Below, piece after piece: positions 34,864 to 46,626 of a stretch of 64,000 nt of DNA. The notes under the pieces are model-generated. The model saw only the letters and a program-made list of their open reading frames with translations. It was not told the origin of the DNA and made no database searches. Location of the stretch: the NCBI GenBank assembly GCA_027186245.1, contig CP114481.1, positions 4,014,501 to 4,078,500 of the forward strand, written 5' to 3'. The translations under genes and the position numbers were made by a program. Each line of letters begins with the position of its first letter. Positions within the stretch are counted from its first letter, which is position 1. The DNA comes from Coriaria nepalensis. Taxonomy: Eukaryota; Streptophyta; Magnoliopsida; Cucurbitales; Coriariaceae.

Positions 34864-36900
34864 ATGGTGCAGTATAATTTCAAGGCAATTACTGAAGTGC
34901 CAGATGGGAAGAAGTTTATTGACATTATTCTTTCTCGAACCCAAAGGCAAACCCCAACTGTTGTTCACAAGGGTTATGCAATATCCCGCTTGCGTCAGTT
35001 TTACATGCGCAAAGTAAAGTATACCCAACAGAACTTTCATGACAAGCTCTCTAAGATTGTTGATGATTTCCCTCGATTAGATGATATCCACCCTTTTTAT
35101 GGCGACCTACTGCACGTTCTTTACAACAAAGACCATTACAAGCTTGCTCTTGGTCAGGTTAATACTGCAAGGAACATCATTAGTAAGATTGCAAAAGACT
35201 ATGTGAAAATGTTGAAGTATGGTGATTCTTTGTTTCGGTGCAAAAATCTGAAGGTTGCTGCTCTTGGTAGAATGTGTACGGTCTTAAAGAGACTCTCACC
35301 TACTTTGGCTTACTTAGAACAGATCAGACAGCACATGGCAAGGCTACCTTCAATTGATCCAAACACTCGGACAATCTTGATTTGTGGGTATCCTAATGTT
35401 GGGAAGAGTTCATTTATTAACAAGATTACAAGAGCTGATGTGGATGTCCAGCCCTATGCTTTTACTACAAAGTCGTTATTTGTGGGGCACACAGATTATA
35501 AGTACCTTAGGTACCAAGTGATTGATACACCAGGAATTTTGGATAGGCCGTTTGAAGATCGTAACATCATCGAGATGTGTAGTATTACAGCTTTGGCTCA
35601 TTTACGAGCTGCTATATTGTTCTTCTTGGACATATCTGGTTCATGTGGGTATACTATTACTCAACAGGCAGCTCTATTTCACAGCATTAAGTCCTTATTC
35701 ATGAATAAACCATTAATCATAGTCTGCAACAAAACTGATTTGCAGCCGTTGGACGGGATATCAGAGGAAGACAAGAAGTTGGTGGCAGAGATGAAAGCAG
35801 AAGCCATGAAAACTGTGTTTGGTCAAGGAGGTGAGCCTACAAGTGATGAGGAGGTTCTGCTAACAATGAGCACCTTGACAGAAGATGGGGTAATTTCAGT
35901 GAAGAATGCAGCTTGTGAGAGATTATTAAATCAAAGAGTGGAAACTAAGATGAAATCTAAAAAGATTAGTGCAGTGGAAAATCGGTTTCATGTTGCACTA
36001 CCAGTGCTTCGTGGTGATGAGGAAAGACCCCCTTGCATACCTGAGGAAGTTTTGCAAGCAAGGGCTAAGCAAGCTGTTGAAAAGGAAAAGAGAAAGACTG
36101 AAAAGGATCTGGAGGATGAGAATGGAGGTGCAGGTGTTTATTCAGCCAGTCTAAAGAAGAACTATATCTTGGCCCATGAGGAGTGGAAAGATGATGTCAT
36201 GCCTGAAATCCTTGATGGGCACAATGTATATGACTTCATTGATCCTGATATTATGCTTAGGTTAGAAGAGTTGGAGAGAGAAGAAGGCCGAGAACTGGCA
36301 GATGAAGATGATGACTTTGAGATTGATGGCAAAGACTTGACTCCAGAGGAGCAGGAAGCATTGGCCGAGATCAGGAAAAGGAAAAGCTTGCTCATTCAGC
36401 AACACAGGATCAAGAAAAGCACCGCAGAAAGTCGATCAACTGTACCAAGAAAGTTTAACAAAGATGGGCAGTTCACGACAAAGAGAATGGGAAGGCAGCT
36501 TTCTGATTTGGGTCTTGATCCCACTTCAGCCATTAACCGAGCTCGAAGTAGGGCTGTTTCTAGGAGGGGCTGGAAGAGGGAGAGGTCCCTTGACAGGCCA
36601 GATGCTGATGGTAATGATACTATGGACATGGATATGGACACACCTAGTAAAAAGCTAAGAAAGAGGTGTAGATCCTTGTCAATGTCTAGGTCACTATCAA
36701 GGCCTCAAAGTGAAGTTGTTCCTGGAGAGGGATTCAAGGACTCAGCTCAAAAGATCACTGCACTGAAAATTGCTAGGAAATCGGTGAAGAAGAGGAATAA
36801 GAATGCTCGACGAGGAGAAGCAGATAGGGTCATTCCTACCCTGAAACCAAAGCACTTGTACTCTGGTAAACGATCTACTGGAAAAACCGACAGGCGATGA
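34864..36900 (+). CDS. NOG1: Nucleolar GTP-binding protein 1 (NOG1)
   Basis: A single open frame of 678 residues, close to the usual plant NOG1 length. Residues 1-165 are the NOG1 N-terminal helical domain. The circular-order G motifs are clear: G1 GYPNVGKSS 175-183, G2 Thr 201-202, G3 DTPG 221-224, G4 NKTD 289-292, G5 STLTEDG near 336. Residues 380-560 hold an acidic region with an LEELEREEGRELADEDDD stretch, and the C-terminus is Arg/Lys/Ser-rich (nuclear/nucleolar targeting). NOG1 is an Obg-family GTPase that joins pre-60S particles in the nucleolus and helps 60S subunit maturation. The start at 34864 begins the conserved MVQYNFK. No coding intron is present. Confidence 0.97.
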   Translation: MVQYNFKAITEVPDGKKFIDIILSRTQRQTPTVVHKGYAISRLRQFYMRKVKYTQQNFHDKLSKIVDDFPRLDDIHPFYGDLLHVLYNKDHYKLALGQVNTARNIISKIAKDYVKMLKYGDSLFRCKNLKVAALGRMCTVLKRLSPTLAYLEQIRQHMARLPSIDPNTRTILICGYPNVGKSSFINKITRADVDVQPYAFTTKSLFVGHTDYKYLRYQVIDTPGILDRPFEDRNIIEMCSITALAHLRAAILFFLDISGSCGYTITQQAALFHSIKSLFMNKPLIIVCNKTDLQPLDGISEEDKKLVAEMKAEAMKTVFGQGGEPTSDEEVLLTMSTLTEDGVISVKNAACERLLNQRVETKMKSKKISAVENRFHVALPVLRGDEERPPCIPEEVLQARAKQAVEKEKRKTEKDLEDENGGAGVYSASLKKNYILAHEEWKDDVMPEILDGHNVYDFIDPDIMLRLEELEREEGRELADEDDDFEIDGKDLTPEEQEALAEIRKRKSLLIQQHRIKKSTAESRSTVPRKFNKDGQFTTKRMGRQLSDLGLDPTSAINRARSRAVSRRGWKRERSLDRPDADGNDTMDMDMDTPSKKLRKRCRSLSMSRSLSRPQSEVVPGEGFKDSAQKITALKIARKSVKKRNKNARRGEADRVIPTLKPKHLYSGKRSTGKTDRR

Positions 36901-36905
36901 AAAAG

Positions 36906-37165
36906 GTAAAATCTGCACTTTGTCTCACTCTTAAAAGAAAAAAAGAGAACTGGCTACTACACATTAGAATTAATCATCAATTTCCTCTTGCCTTATTTTC
37001 TTATCTTATAATATTTTGTGGTTAGATCATTCTGATAAAAAAAAAAAACGATTTAGAAATTATTGCTTGCAATAAGTCAACTCCAGGTCTAGTATTAGAT
37101 TATCTCTGGATCTAGTATTACATTATCTTTCCAGCTGAATTTCTAAAAATTGTGATTTCTTGTAG
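36906..37165 (+). other. Probable 3' UTR intron of NOG1
   Basis: Five bases after the TGA stop there is a good donor (AAAAG|GTAAAA, GT at 36906). A matching acceptor (TTTCTTGTAG) ends at 37165. The interval is T-rich. The splice junction would be within 50 nt of the stop, so it would not be expected to trigger nonsense-mediated decay. Confidence 0.55.
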
Positions 37166-37449
37166 GTTGCTGAAGGAGAGTATACTTTCATCTTTTACAA
37201 GTTTGATGGAGATGCTGGGAGGGAGAGGGCGTGGCCATAGCAACAGAGCTCTCTTTTCTCATTTTTTATTTTTTTCTTCTCTCTTTTTATTTTTTATTTA
37301 TTTTTTGGGTATTTATAAATCTGCAAATTTTGGATCTTAGATGTGTTTTGAGGGATGCTTTTTAATATTGTGAAGCATAAGTAATATTTTATGATGTTTA
37401 CTTTGGATCTTTGTAATTCCTGTCATAATTCTTACCCAGAAATGTAGGG

Positions 37450-38850
37450 ATTTTTGATGGTTTCTGTTCTTGGCGGCCAGTCTGTAAAAAGCACGGCTTG
37501 GGTATATGGGACGGCATGCATACATGCCTGGCCAAGCATGCCATGGTGCTTCTGCCTGTGCTGGGCCTTATTTTCAGGTCTGTGTGCTGGCCTGGCAAGG
37601 CTGCGGCCTTGGCCCGGGAAGGGAGCATTTGAATTTGTAATTCAATATACCCTGCTAGGCTAAACAGCCCGGCCCGCCTATTTTCGTCTATCATTTTACC
37701 TCTTACATTAACTCCCTCCCTGTATTTTTATTTATAAATACACCACGCCCTCTTTATAATTTTTACACTTTTTACCCGAACTCTCTTTTTTTTATAAGTA
37801 TTGTATTACCTAATCTTTCATCTAAAATCTCAACCTTAAACTCTCAAAGTCACAAAGTCTCAACTCTCATTTCATCATTTACATTTAGTTAGCCAAATTT
37901 AACATTACTACAATAATTCTTCAAAATTAAATCTTATTTTAACTTTCTCTCCTCTTTTATTATTATTATCGAAATCTATTTATTTTTCTTTCTTTTTTTA
38001 TTTTAAATATTTTATCTTTTCTTTTTATTAATTTATGTTATTTTAACTTTTCTTTTTCCTTTTATTTTTGTAAAAAGGTTGAACTCGCCTTTTACTTTTA
38101 ATTGATATATAAAAAATAGAACAGAGAATCAGATTTATAACTATCTATAAAGTAATTACTTAAGATCTAAAAAAATAACATATTATTTAAAATTAAGTTA
38201 AATTTAAAAATTTACTATATGAATGTTCTATTATATAATTCTTAATTCATTACTAATTTTCATATAATTTTTAATAATTTATTACATAATTAATTATTAT
38301 TATTATTTACCCATTACACTTTTAAAATAAAAAACATAAATAAATAAAAAAAACCTGACTCGTCCCAAGCCCAACCCATGGCTGGCACGGTCTTTACACC
38401 TGTTGGGCATGTGTGCCCGTGTCAAGCCTGAGTTTTCATGTCTTGGCATGGGCACAACTTATTTTTTGTTGTGCCCGAAATGAGCCGTGCCATGTCCTGT
38501 GTTAAGCGGCCTGTTTTGCTACTCTAATTCTCGTGTACTCTACTCTAATCTAATTCTCGTGTCAAGCGGCATGTTTGGCTACTCTAAATCGCACTCTACC
38601 CGTTTGCTATTCTACTCTAAAAACAATCAAAAGAGAGTTTCCTTATGATGATATGTCGTGTTATGCTTCTGTAGGCCGGGCAGCCTATTTCTTCGGCTCT
38701 ATTCTCTTGTACTCTATGTCAGAAAATAAAAATAATTAAAAAAGAGTATCCTTAGGTTAACATGCTATGCCTTAAACGGGCCGTGGCATGCCTATTTCGG
38801 GCGGCCCATTTCTATTCCTGTATTCTTGTATATTTTATGATAGAAAACAA
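37450..38850 (+). mobile_element. Probable internally deleted hAT relative
   Basis: 37480-37680 is rich in GGCC, GCATGCC and GGCACGG-like motifs in both orientations, followed by a TATTTATAAATACACC TATA box (about 37727) and a leader with repeated TCTCAA blocks. This is the same layout as the hAT 5' end at 33.99-33.5 kb on the - strand. No transposase follows. 38360-38840 again carries GGCACGG, GTGCCCG and CGTGCCATG motifs, as expected for the other subterminal region. Terminal repeats were not resolved, so the limits are approximate. Confidence 0.45.
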
Positions 38851-39654
38851 ATAAATTAATTAATTCAAAAAAGAAAAAAGAAAAAAAACAATCAAAATAG
38901 AGTTTCCTCAGCCTTCATGGATTATCAAAACCAAAATAAAGTCTAGATTTTTTGTAGGCCCAAAAGAAATACTAAATAATGCATTATTTACATTTTAGAT
39001 TTTCTTGATCCCCAAAAATAAATAAATACTGAAAAAAAAATTAGGGTAAAAGGGTTGAAAATAATAAAATAAAATCATTGGAGTAGCTTCAACAATATGG
39101 AATTAGAAAGAAAAGTTACCTCAAATAAAATTTAATTCACAATAAATATATATAGTTACGAACAGAACTGAAAGTGTTGAGGGCGAAGTCCATGATAAAT
39201 ATATATTATTAATTTTTTTTTAATAAATAAATAAAAATATATAAAATTTTAATTGTTTAATATATAATATATATATATATATATATTAATTTTGTGAATA
39301 TAAAAAAAAATTGAATTAAAAAATTAATTATATAGTATAAAATTTATAAAATTGTATATATTTATTATTAGACTTCATATTTTAAGAATAAAATATTATT
39401 TAAACCTTAATGAGTATTGCTTTTATTTATGTATTTATTTATTTTAAATAATGGATCTTTTGAATGATTAGCAATGTTGTTATAAAACCCACTATTAATT
39501 ATGTTATTTTGCTGCCGACAAAGATTAATCATGATACTTTCTAGATAGCACCCTCTTTTTTTGTTGTTTATATAACTTGATAGGTTCATTAGTTCCTAAT
39601 ATGTATTATAATTATTAGGGGATTAATTACAAATTTTACCCCATTCTGTTACTA

Positions 39655-39715
39655 ATATTATATAATATAATATAATATAATATTATATAATATAATATAA
39701 TATTATATTATATAG
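39655..39715. repeat. TATAA microsatellite-like array
   Basis: Repeated TATAATA/ATATTA units for about 60 bases. Self-complementary, so it can fold into hairpins. No further meaning is seen. Confidence 0.85.
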
Positions 39716-41125
39716 TTTATTTAAAATGCACCTACATGTATAATACATGCAAGATCGGAGAGACAAATGGTTTTTATTTTTGGTCACAAATTATTTTGGA
39801 AGTAGTATCTACTTTCTAGTATAAAAGCTTTTAACATGTCTTGACAAAATGCAAAGCTCTTTTCATCGTGACATTTTTGATTTGGAAAAATGTCAGGTTT
39901 AAAGCACTTGATTATTTATCTTCAGAATTACTTTTTACTAATTTATAATCATGAGACAATATGAAGTCAACATGGCTTTGGGCGTCACTAAAAAGCATAA
40001 TTACGATTCTTAATGACATTGTGGGGCGAGCGTTATTTTGTGGGTTGAAGTCATTTTGATTATCAAATCTTGGGCCCCAAAATTTGGAAGTCACACAAAT
40101 CCGAGTCCGACACAAATTCTCACACTCGATCGCTTCGAAATAATTTCCCATCGTCAAATTTGACGTGTTTTCTTTTCATGTGCTTTTTATTTGGTCCCAT
40201 TTGAGAATGCAATTAATTGCTCATTTGTACACATTTCAGAGCTGCCTCCACGTACACTTTTACATTATCATCATCTTCTTCTTCTTCTTCTTCTTTCGTG
40301 TTTCTAAATTTGGTTTTTTTTTTTTTTTTTTTCAAACCATTGAAAAGAACAATGATGCAAAAGTACCTTGAAATAATAGAGTATTCACACCACCCGCTTA
40401 TTAAAATTACATAGTAATTATATTTTAAAACATATAAAAAAATTTGTCAATACAACTGATTAACTATTTTTTTTTAAATTTAATTATAAAAGAAAATTAT
40501 TTAGCTAAAAAATAGAATAGAGAATGGAATTTATAATTATTAATTATATAATTGTTTCTAAAATAAAATAAATAATAAAATAAAATAATTATTGTTTCTA
40601 AAACTTACGCTCTTCAAAAAAATATTCAATCATATAAATCAAGTACTAATGAGAATGCTAAGATTTTAGAGAGCAATTTATTCTATTTTTTGAGTAAAAA
40701 TATTTTTATATAATTATAAAAATAATAAAAAATCGATCATTTTATTTTTATTCTTATTCTAATCAAAAACTTGAACCAAATCACCTCCTTAAATTCTCCG
40801 CCTAGCATTGTCAATTTTTCCTTTAATTTGATCATTTAGTTTGTGATCTATGTGTCTTAGGTTCCTATTTGAATTTCGACTAAATAATCTTAAAAAACAA
40901 CCCAACGATTATGTTGGCTTGTATATCACTGTAAGAATGGATGGGGAAACCATGCATGTGGGACCCATCTCAATTTTCATCTGGTGATTGTATACCACGA
41001 CAATTTCTCAATGATTCTGGATGACAGTTGTCGGTTCATCCCCTAAGTTTATATATCTTGAAAAGAAATTCATGTGAAATTTGAACTATCAATATGATTA
41101 TCCATTTTATATCAAAGTTCTTTTC

Positions 41126-43107
41126 TCATGTTTGTCATGTAGGAAAGAAGTAAAATGTATGCCCACAATTCTTTGATTCAAAAGGCACATATGCTCATTA
41201 ATTTGTAGTATATAACATTTTGGAAGAAATTGACAAAAGAAAAAAAAAAAAAAAAGAAGGTACATTATTGGTAAATTTGAATACCAAGTTAAATCATGTT
41301 AGGACGCAAAGATATGATTTTTTTTTTTTTTTCTCACCGAGTAAAGTCAAATTCAAAGATATGTAGAAATCTCAAGAAACTAGTAATTTTGGGATTTTTT
41401 TTTAATTAATAATTTATCAATTTAATTAAGATATCAAGATATTTCTAATTTATGAAACACATTCAAAAGTTAATAAAATATGGAATTAATATTAGCTAAT
41501 ATAGTATGAAGATGCACTATATCTCAAGCACTGCAATTCTCAAAGTCAAGCAATATTTAAAAAGAGTTAGAGATAAGATATAATGTAACGTTAATTTTAA
41601 GAAAAAATAATTAATGATTGATTTATATTTTTTTTAGAAAGATGCATAGTTGAATCATAAATATTATATATTATAAAATTATTAATTTATATATTATGTG
41701 AGACTTATATGAGTTTCTTAAAATGTATTATCTTATAAATTTAGCGAATTATTAATTTAAGATGTTATCTCTAAGTAGAGACTGACCGAAAATATTATTT
41801 AAGTGAAATTATTTTTTTTTAATTTATTAACATTGTACTTTATATAATAGGTTTTTATTCTTGCTTTGCACAAGATTATATAAATACAATAACAGCGTCA
41901 TATGCCACTGTATATACAAAGAAACTAATAAATGTAAATAATAGTGTCGAAGATGATAAAAGGGAATTGAACACTAAATAAGCATTAAACCAAATCATAT
42001 AAGAAAAAGTCTTATAGAGCAAAATATAATAACTGTTGATTTATTTAATTTCTTTTTAAGTTTTTTCTTCATCGTACATATGTGCCAAAATAATAATTTT
42101 AGCATCACCAAAATTATCTTTCTTATTGAATAATCTAAAAAACGAGAGAAATAAAAGACATTGTCAAGGTCTAGATCTATCATGGAGCTCGAAGTTCAAT
42201 GGCTGTCATAAAGCTCAAAGTTGCATGGCTATGTAGATGATGTGGAAAAAGATTTTTAAAAAATTAATAAAGGAGGGGAGAAAAATAAAAAATATATAAA
42301 TTTTTGGGGTAAATTTGTAAAAAAAGATGCTGAATTTTATAATTTTTTTTTTTTTTTTGACATGGAAACATTAAAAATTGAAATTTATACATGCCAAATA
42401 ACAAATACGTGCTGACGTGATGTGATAGAAGTGTCACAGTATTACTTTTGCCAAATAAAATGATTGATATGACTAAAAAATTTCATTTCAATAAGCGAAG
42501 GGACTAAAAAATGTCATCAGAGCTAAAGTTGAAAGAGTCATTAGAGCTACAGTAGGGATGGATTCGTAATATTTGTACTATACAAAAATTAAAGAGTAAA
42601 TTAGATATAAAAAATTAATTGTTCCAAAAACATCACTCGAAGGAAATGTACCGAATATTATCAAAGAGTTATTCTTGTATAAATATATTTTAGTTATAAG
42701 TCAAATTAAATCTCATTAAAATTATAAATAAACAAATGCCGTTAACTTTTGAAAAAAATGGATTTTTTTTATTTATTTTACTTTTGGTATCGAAATGCAT
42801 TTATTTCATGTTTTGCAAGGTGAAAAATTTTCAAAACGTATCCTTTAAACCAGCCACCTTCCCAAAATGCTAAAATGAACTTGGGATTATTCCTTTTGAA
42901 TGAGAGTCATTTTGTCATGTTTGTCATGTTTGTCATGTAGCAAAACGCACTTCTTTGATTCACAAGGCTCATATTTATATTCATTAATTTGTAATATACA
43001 ACATTTTGGATGAAATCGAAATAAAAAAAAAAACTACATTCGTTTTACATTTGAATACCAAGTTAAATAATAAGAATTAAGGATTTTATTTTTTATTTTT
43101 TATTCTC
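41126..43107. repeat. Pair of direct diverged repeats about 1.78 kb apart
   Basis: Copy A is 41126-41337 and copy B 42909-43107. Both run TTTGTCATGTAG, then a TTCTTTGATTCA block, CTCATTAATTTGTA-like text, ACATTTTGGA(A/T)GAAAT, an A-run, and TTTGAATACCAAGTTAAAT in the same order, with many differences. Either a local duplication or two copies of a short mobile element. Confidence 0.75.
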
Positions 43108-44529
43108 CATAAGTGAAAATAAATCTATTTATATCATATAATATATAATAAAAGTTGATCATAAATACTATATTACGCCTTGTGTGAAAAAAAGAAAAAA
43201 AATGAAATATTAAGTTCGATTTTGAAAATAAACATAACATGTCAAATATATTGATATATATATATATATAATGATACCGAGTTAATTAAATACACGAAAC
43301 AAAAAGCTCAAATTGACATCGATCGTTGAAACGAAGACAATCATGTCAAGTTCTCTCGATTCATTTTTCATTTTTCATTTCTTGGTAATAAGCTAATCAT
43401 GTTTACATTCCGAAGCAAGTCATTTTTCTTTGTGTAGGTTTTCATTTTAAACTGAAAACGAAAATAAAGAGGAAAATAAAAACAAATCAGAATTCAAAAT
43501 TCTGACAGCTTCTCTATGTTTAAGACCAATTATGCCCCCTACTGCTCAAGTTGCATATGTTTGTTCCCTAATTAATCATCACTATTACAACCACTACACC
43601 AAATGCTTATTAGACACACCTAAAATTCTTTCTAGAAGAGTTATACTCCTTATTTATTTATAGACACCTAAAATTCACATGATAAATTTGCATATTGTCG
43701 TCTTTTCCACAACTAAAGCATAAACTTACACTTAGCGGATTTTGACTTCATGACTACTTTTTTACTGTCTTAATCGACCAATACTTTTAATGAGTTCTAA
43801 GTTAGTGTGCAATTGGATACCGTAACTACATAATCGTGTTTGGTTGGTAAGAAAATTCTTCCAATTAATTTTCCAACTATTCTTAATTAATTAATCATAA
43901 TAATTCTTGCTTCTATTTAAAACATGCTTGCATTGAAAAGAAAAAGTAAAAAAATTTGTTGCGCTATTTATTTCTTTCATTTTTCTCCCTTCACTATCTT
44001 GTATCATTAATCAATATAATAGACAATCATCACATGTTTCGGCTTTACATCAAAAAACTCGAGCTAGATAGGGGAAAAAGAACCTGTCCATTTATTAACT
44101 TAAAAGTATAATTTTTCCATTTCTTTATGTCTCACTTATTTTGTAATTAATGGTTTCCATAATTAGTTAACTTAATAGACAACATTAATTAATCTCTTCT
44201 TTCTCGCATTCATATAGTTCCTCGAAGATCATGTCACATGTCAACTTGTGTTATCATTTAGAATGAGACAATCGGTGGTGAAATATTTGATATAGAACTA
44301 TATTATACAATATTATACAAACTAATTTGTATATTACATAAATTGCTACAAATTTATATATTACATAAGCATTTAACAAAAGAAGCACTACAAATTAAGC
44401 AATATTATACAAACTACAAAACTAGCAATATTGTTATTGAATACAACATAATTTGTAAGAGTTTCAATAAAAGTACTAAATCTTCCATGACCATAATAGA
44501 ACTCTTATCTAATTTGTAGAAATTGCCGT

Positions 44530-44760
44530 GAACATAGTACTCGTGAAATTACCAGCGAAAGATGAAGTTCACCAAGAGCAGCCACCAATGTTGCTAACTC
44601 AGCTTCCTTGGCAGCAACTGATCAAGTTGGGCCTTAGTATTTGCTGCCTCCTCTACATTTTTGTGAGACTTGTAGGCATTCCCTCTCCAAATTCAATAGC
44701 AAGCAATCTTTTTCTGCTTCACTCTCAATAATTTCACTCCATATTTGCTGCCATAAGAAA
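44530..44760 (-). pseudogene. Possible degenerate coiled-coil protein fragment
   Basis: The - strand reads EAANTKAQLDQL, then after a one-base shift AAKEAELATLVAALGELHL. The pattern is a heptad-rich helix (coiled coil). A GT donor-like site follows the last residues. About 300 bases upstream on the - strand is a pyrimidine-rich leader-like stretch (CTCTCTTTCTTTCTTTCC). I do not recognise the family, and a frameshift and stop are present. Confidence 0.3.
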
Positions 44761-46386
44761 GTAAAATGAAATTTTTTTGACACTCTTTCAAATCAATTGG
44801 TTTAAAACAATACAAAGTTAGATCAACCGATCCCTGATAAAACCCTATAAAAGCCCAAATATACCCATCTTGAGACCGCTAAATAGGAAAGAAAGAAAGA
44901 GAGAAACAAAAACCCAAATAACACAATTAATGCTTCATTTTTTCACAAAGCTAGAAAATCTAGAAGAAAAGAAAGATGAAAAGTTCTGAGTAAAGCATTG
45001 TAGCTACTGCTGGCTCTGAAACTAACGTTAGAACTCCCAAATGTTAGCATTTCTTTTATTCTACTGCTAAGAATACTCTTTTCAGTAGTATTAACCTATA
45101 TCTTGAAAAATTTAAGAGAACCCAGAAAAGAGCTTTTTGTGGGTTTGAGCAGAATGAAGGACAATACAAACCCAACCAACCAAGCAGCTCAAAGGGGGCG
45201 ACTTGGAAAAAAAAAATAGAGAGAGACGCAAAGGAAACAACTAGCTAGGAAGCCAGTCAAATGGGCATGGTATAATTCTTTCCTGGAAGGAAAAGAGAGA
45301 CTAAGAAACCAAGATGTATTTCTGGTGTCCAGAAAAGAAGTTCAGGTGAGCTGGATCAGTTTTGAAATTTAATGGTTTCTATCGGCATCCATGATAGAAA
45401 GCTAGTGTTAGTGTTTATCTTTGATTTATGTCTTCTTAGCTATTTCAAGAATTGAATGTAGGCGAAAATAATAAGAGAATGGAAAGAGGAAATTTCTAAG
45501 GTTGAGAAATTGAATAAATTGGTGGAGTTATTTAAGGAATCAGATTCTCAAGTTAATAAGGTCTGAAGAAAGAAGATTTTTTTGTTGGAGAGTGGAGAGT
45601 GGAGAGTGAGAAAGAATTTTGATCGATATATGCTGCATGCCAAAATATTGGAGGGGAAATTTTGAAATTTAGTTAAAATATTGGAGGGAAATAGTTTGAC
45701 TTTTGGCCATAATTTTTAGGCGGAATACATAATTCATTAATTTGACTTTTATCACTCGCACTAATTATGACAGAAATACAACCAAGTCATGTGCAACGTA
45801 CATGGAGCTTATTATCTGTCTGTGAGGTCACGTGAACTGTGCGTGATGTACTATTCTTGTTAATTCAGCATGCAATAAACTTTAGTTGATTTATGAAAAA
45901 AACTTGCCAACTAGGTTTTCTCATTTTTCAAGACCACCAAACACGACCGACCTAAAGAACAGTTGCAAATTGCCAATGGCCAATTTGGTTGCAGTGAAAA
46001 ATCTTAAAGAAAAATGATAAGTGTAATATAAATACTTAAATAAAATAATAAATTATTTAAGTATTATTGGTGAAGATAGAAGTGTCAAAATGAATCCGGT
46101 TTTTTGGCCCGGCCTATAGTTGGAGGAAAAACCTGACATTAAGCTCAGCTTGACTCATATACAAATCCGGACTTGGACAAATTTTTAAGCTCACCGAACC
46201 GGGCCGATATGACTTACGAAAATAGCAAGCTGCAATATGGCCATATGGCATGATCCATTTTGATACATTTATTTTGAAGTTTATTTATAACAGGAGAGAG
46301 AGAATTAAAATGATTTATAACATGATCCATGTGGGAATTCTGATGGTGAGAACCACTGCCAGCGAAGTTGTCCATCAAGTCCTGTT
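44761..46386. other. Intergenic, no gene recognised
   Basis: AT-rich with A-runs. The stretch 44880-45360 is less AT-rich and looks like untranslated exon sequence on one strand or the other, but no coding frame supports a gene. 46110-46250 contains GGCCCGGCC/CCGGGCC text of a type seen in hAT subterminal regions. Confidence 0.35.
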
Positions 46387-46391
46387 AGGAG

Positions 46392-46626
46392 TAAAGAAAC
46401 AAATGGTATAATTCTGTGTTATGCTCTCTACCTTGAATGACTGACAAGAGATCGCATATTTAGAGTAAACTGTTTACAGGATAAGATCAGTTACATGATT
46501 TGATATTCAAGAAATAGTAAACATTATCTCCTATAAATCTGGGCTGAGATCGTTAGTATCCGAAGACTCTGGGATGAAGTTGGAGGCTTTTGAATGTTTG
46601 AGTCTGACTTGGTCTTATCTTTATCA
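46392..46626 (-). repeat. 3' LTR of the Copia element, 235 bp
   Basis: Starts TGATAAAGATAAG on the - strand (46626) and ends GTTTCTTTA at 46392. Differs from the 5' LTR at four sites, for example CATATTTAG against CATATATAG. The TG start is typical; the TA end instead of CA is unusual but is the same in both LTRs and is confirmed by the target duplication. Confidence 0.93.

Larger units (their letters stand above)
38851..44529. other. Long AT-rich intergenic region
   Basis: No gene recognised on either strand over 5.7 kb. Contents: AT dinucleotide and TATAA arrays (39270-39290, 39655-39712), TTC and poly-T tracts (40268-40332), a dispersed duplication (41126-41337 and 42909-43107), and a threefold TTTGTCATG repeat (about 42910-42940). 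Short ORFs here are low-complexity and lack family similarity. Confidence 0.5.

Noticed and set aside
40165..40414. Two overlapping short frames over the TTC/T tract
   Set aside because: Pure low-complexity translation of a microsatellite and poly-T run.
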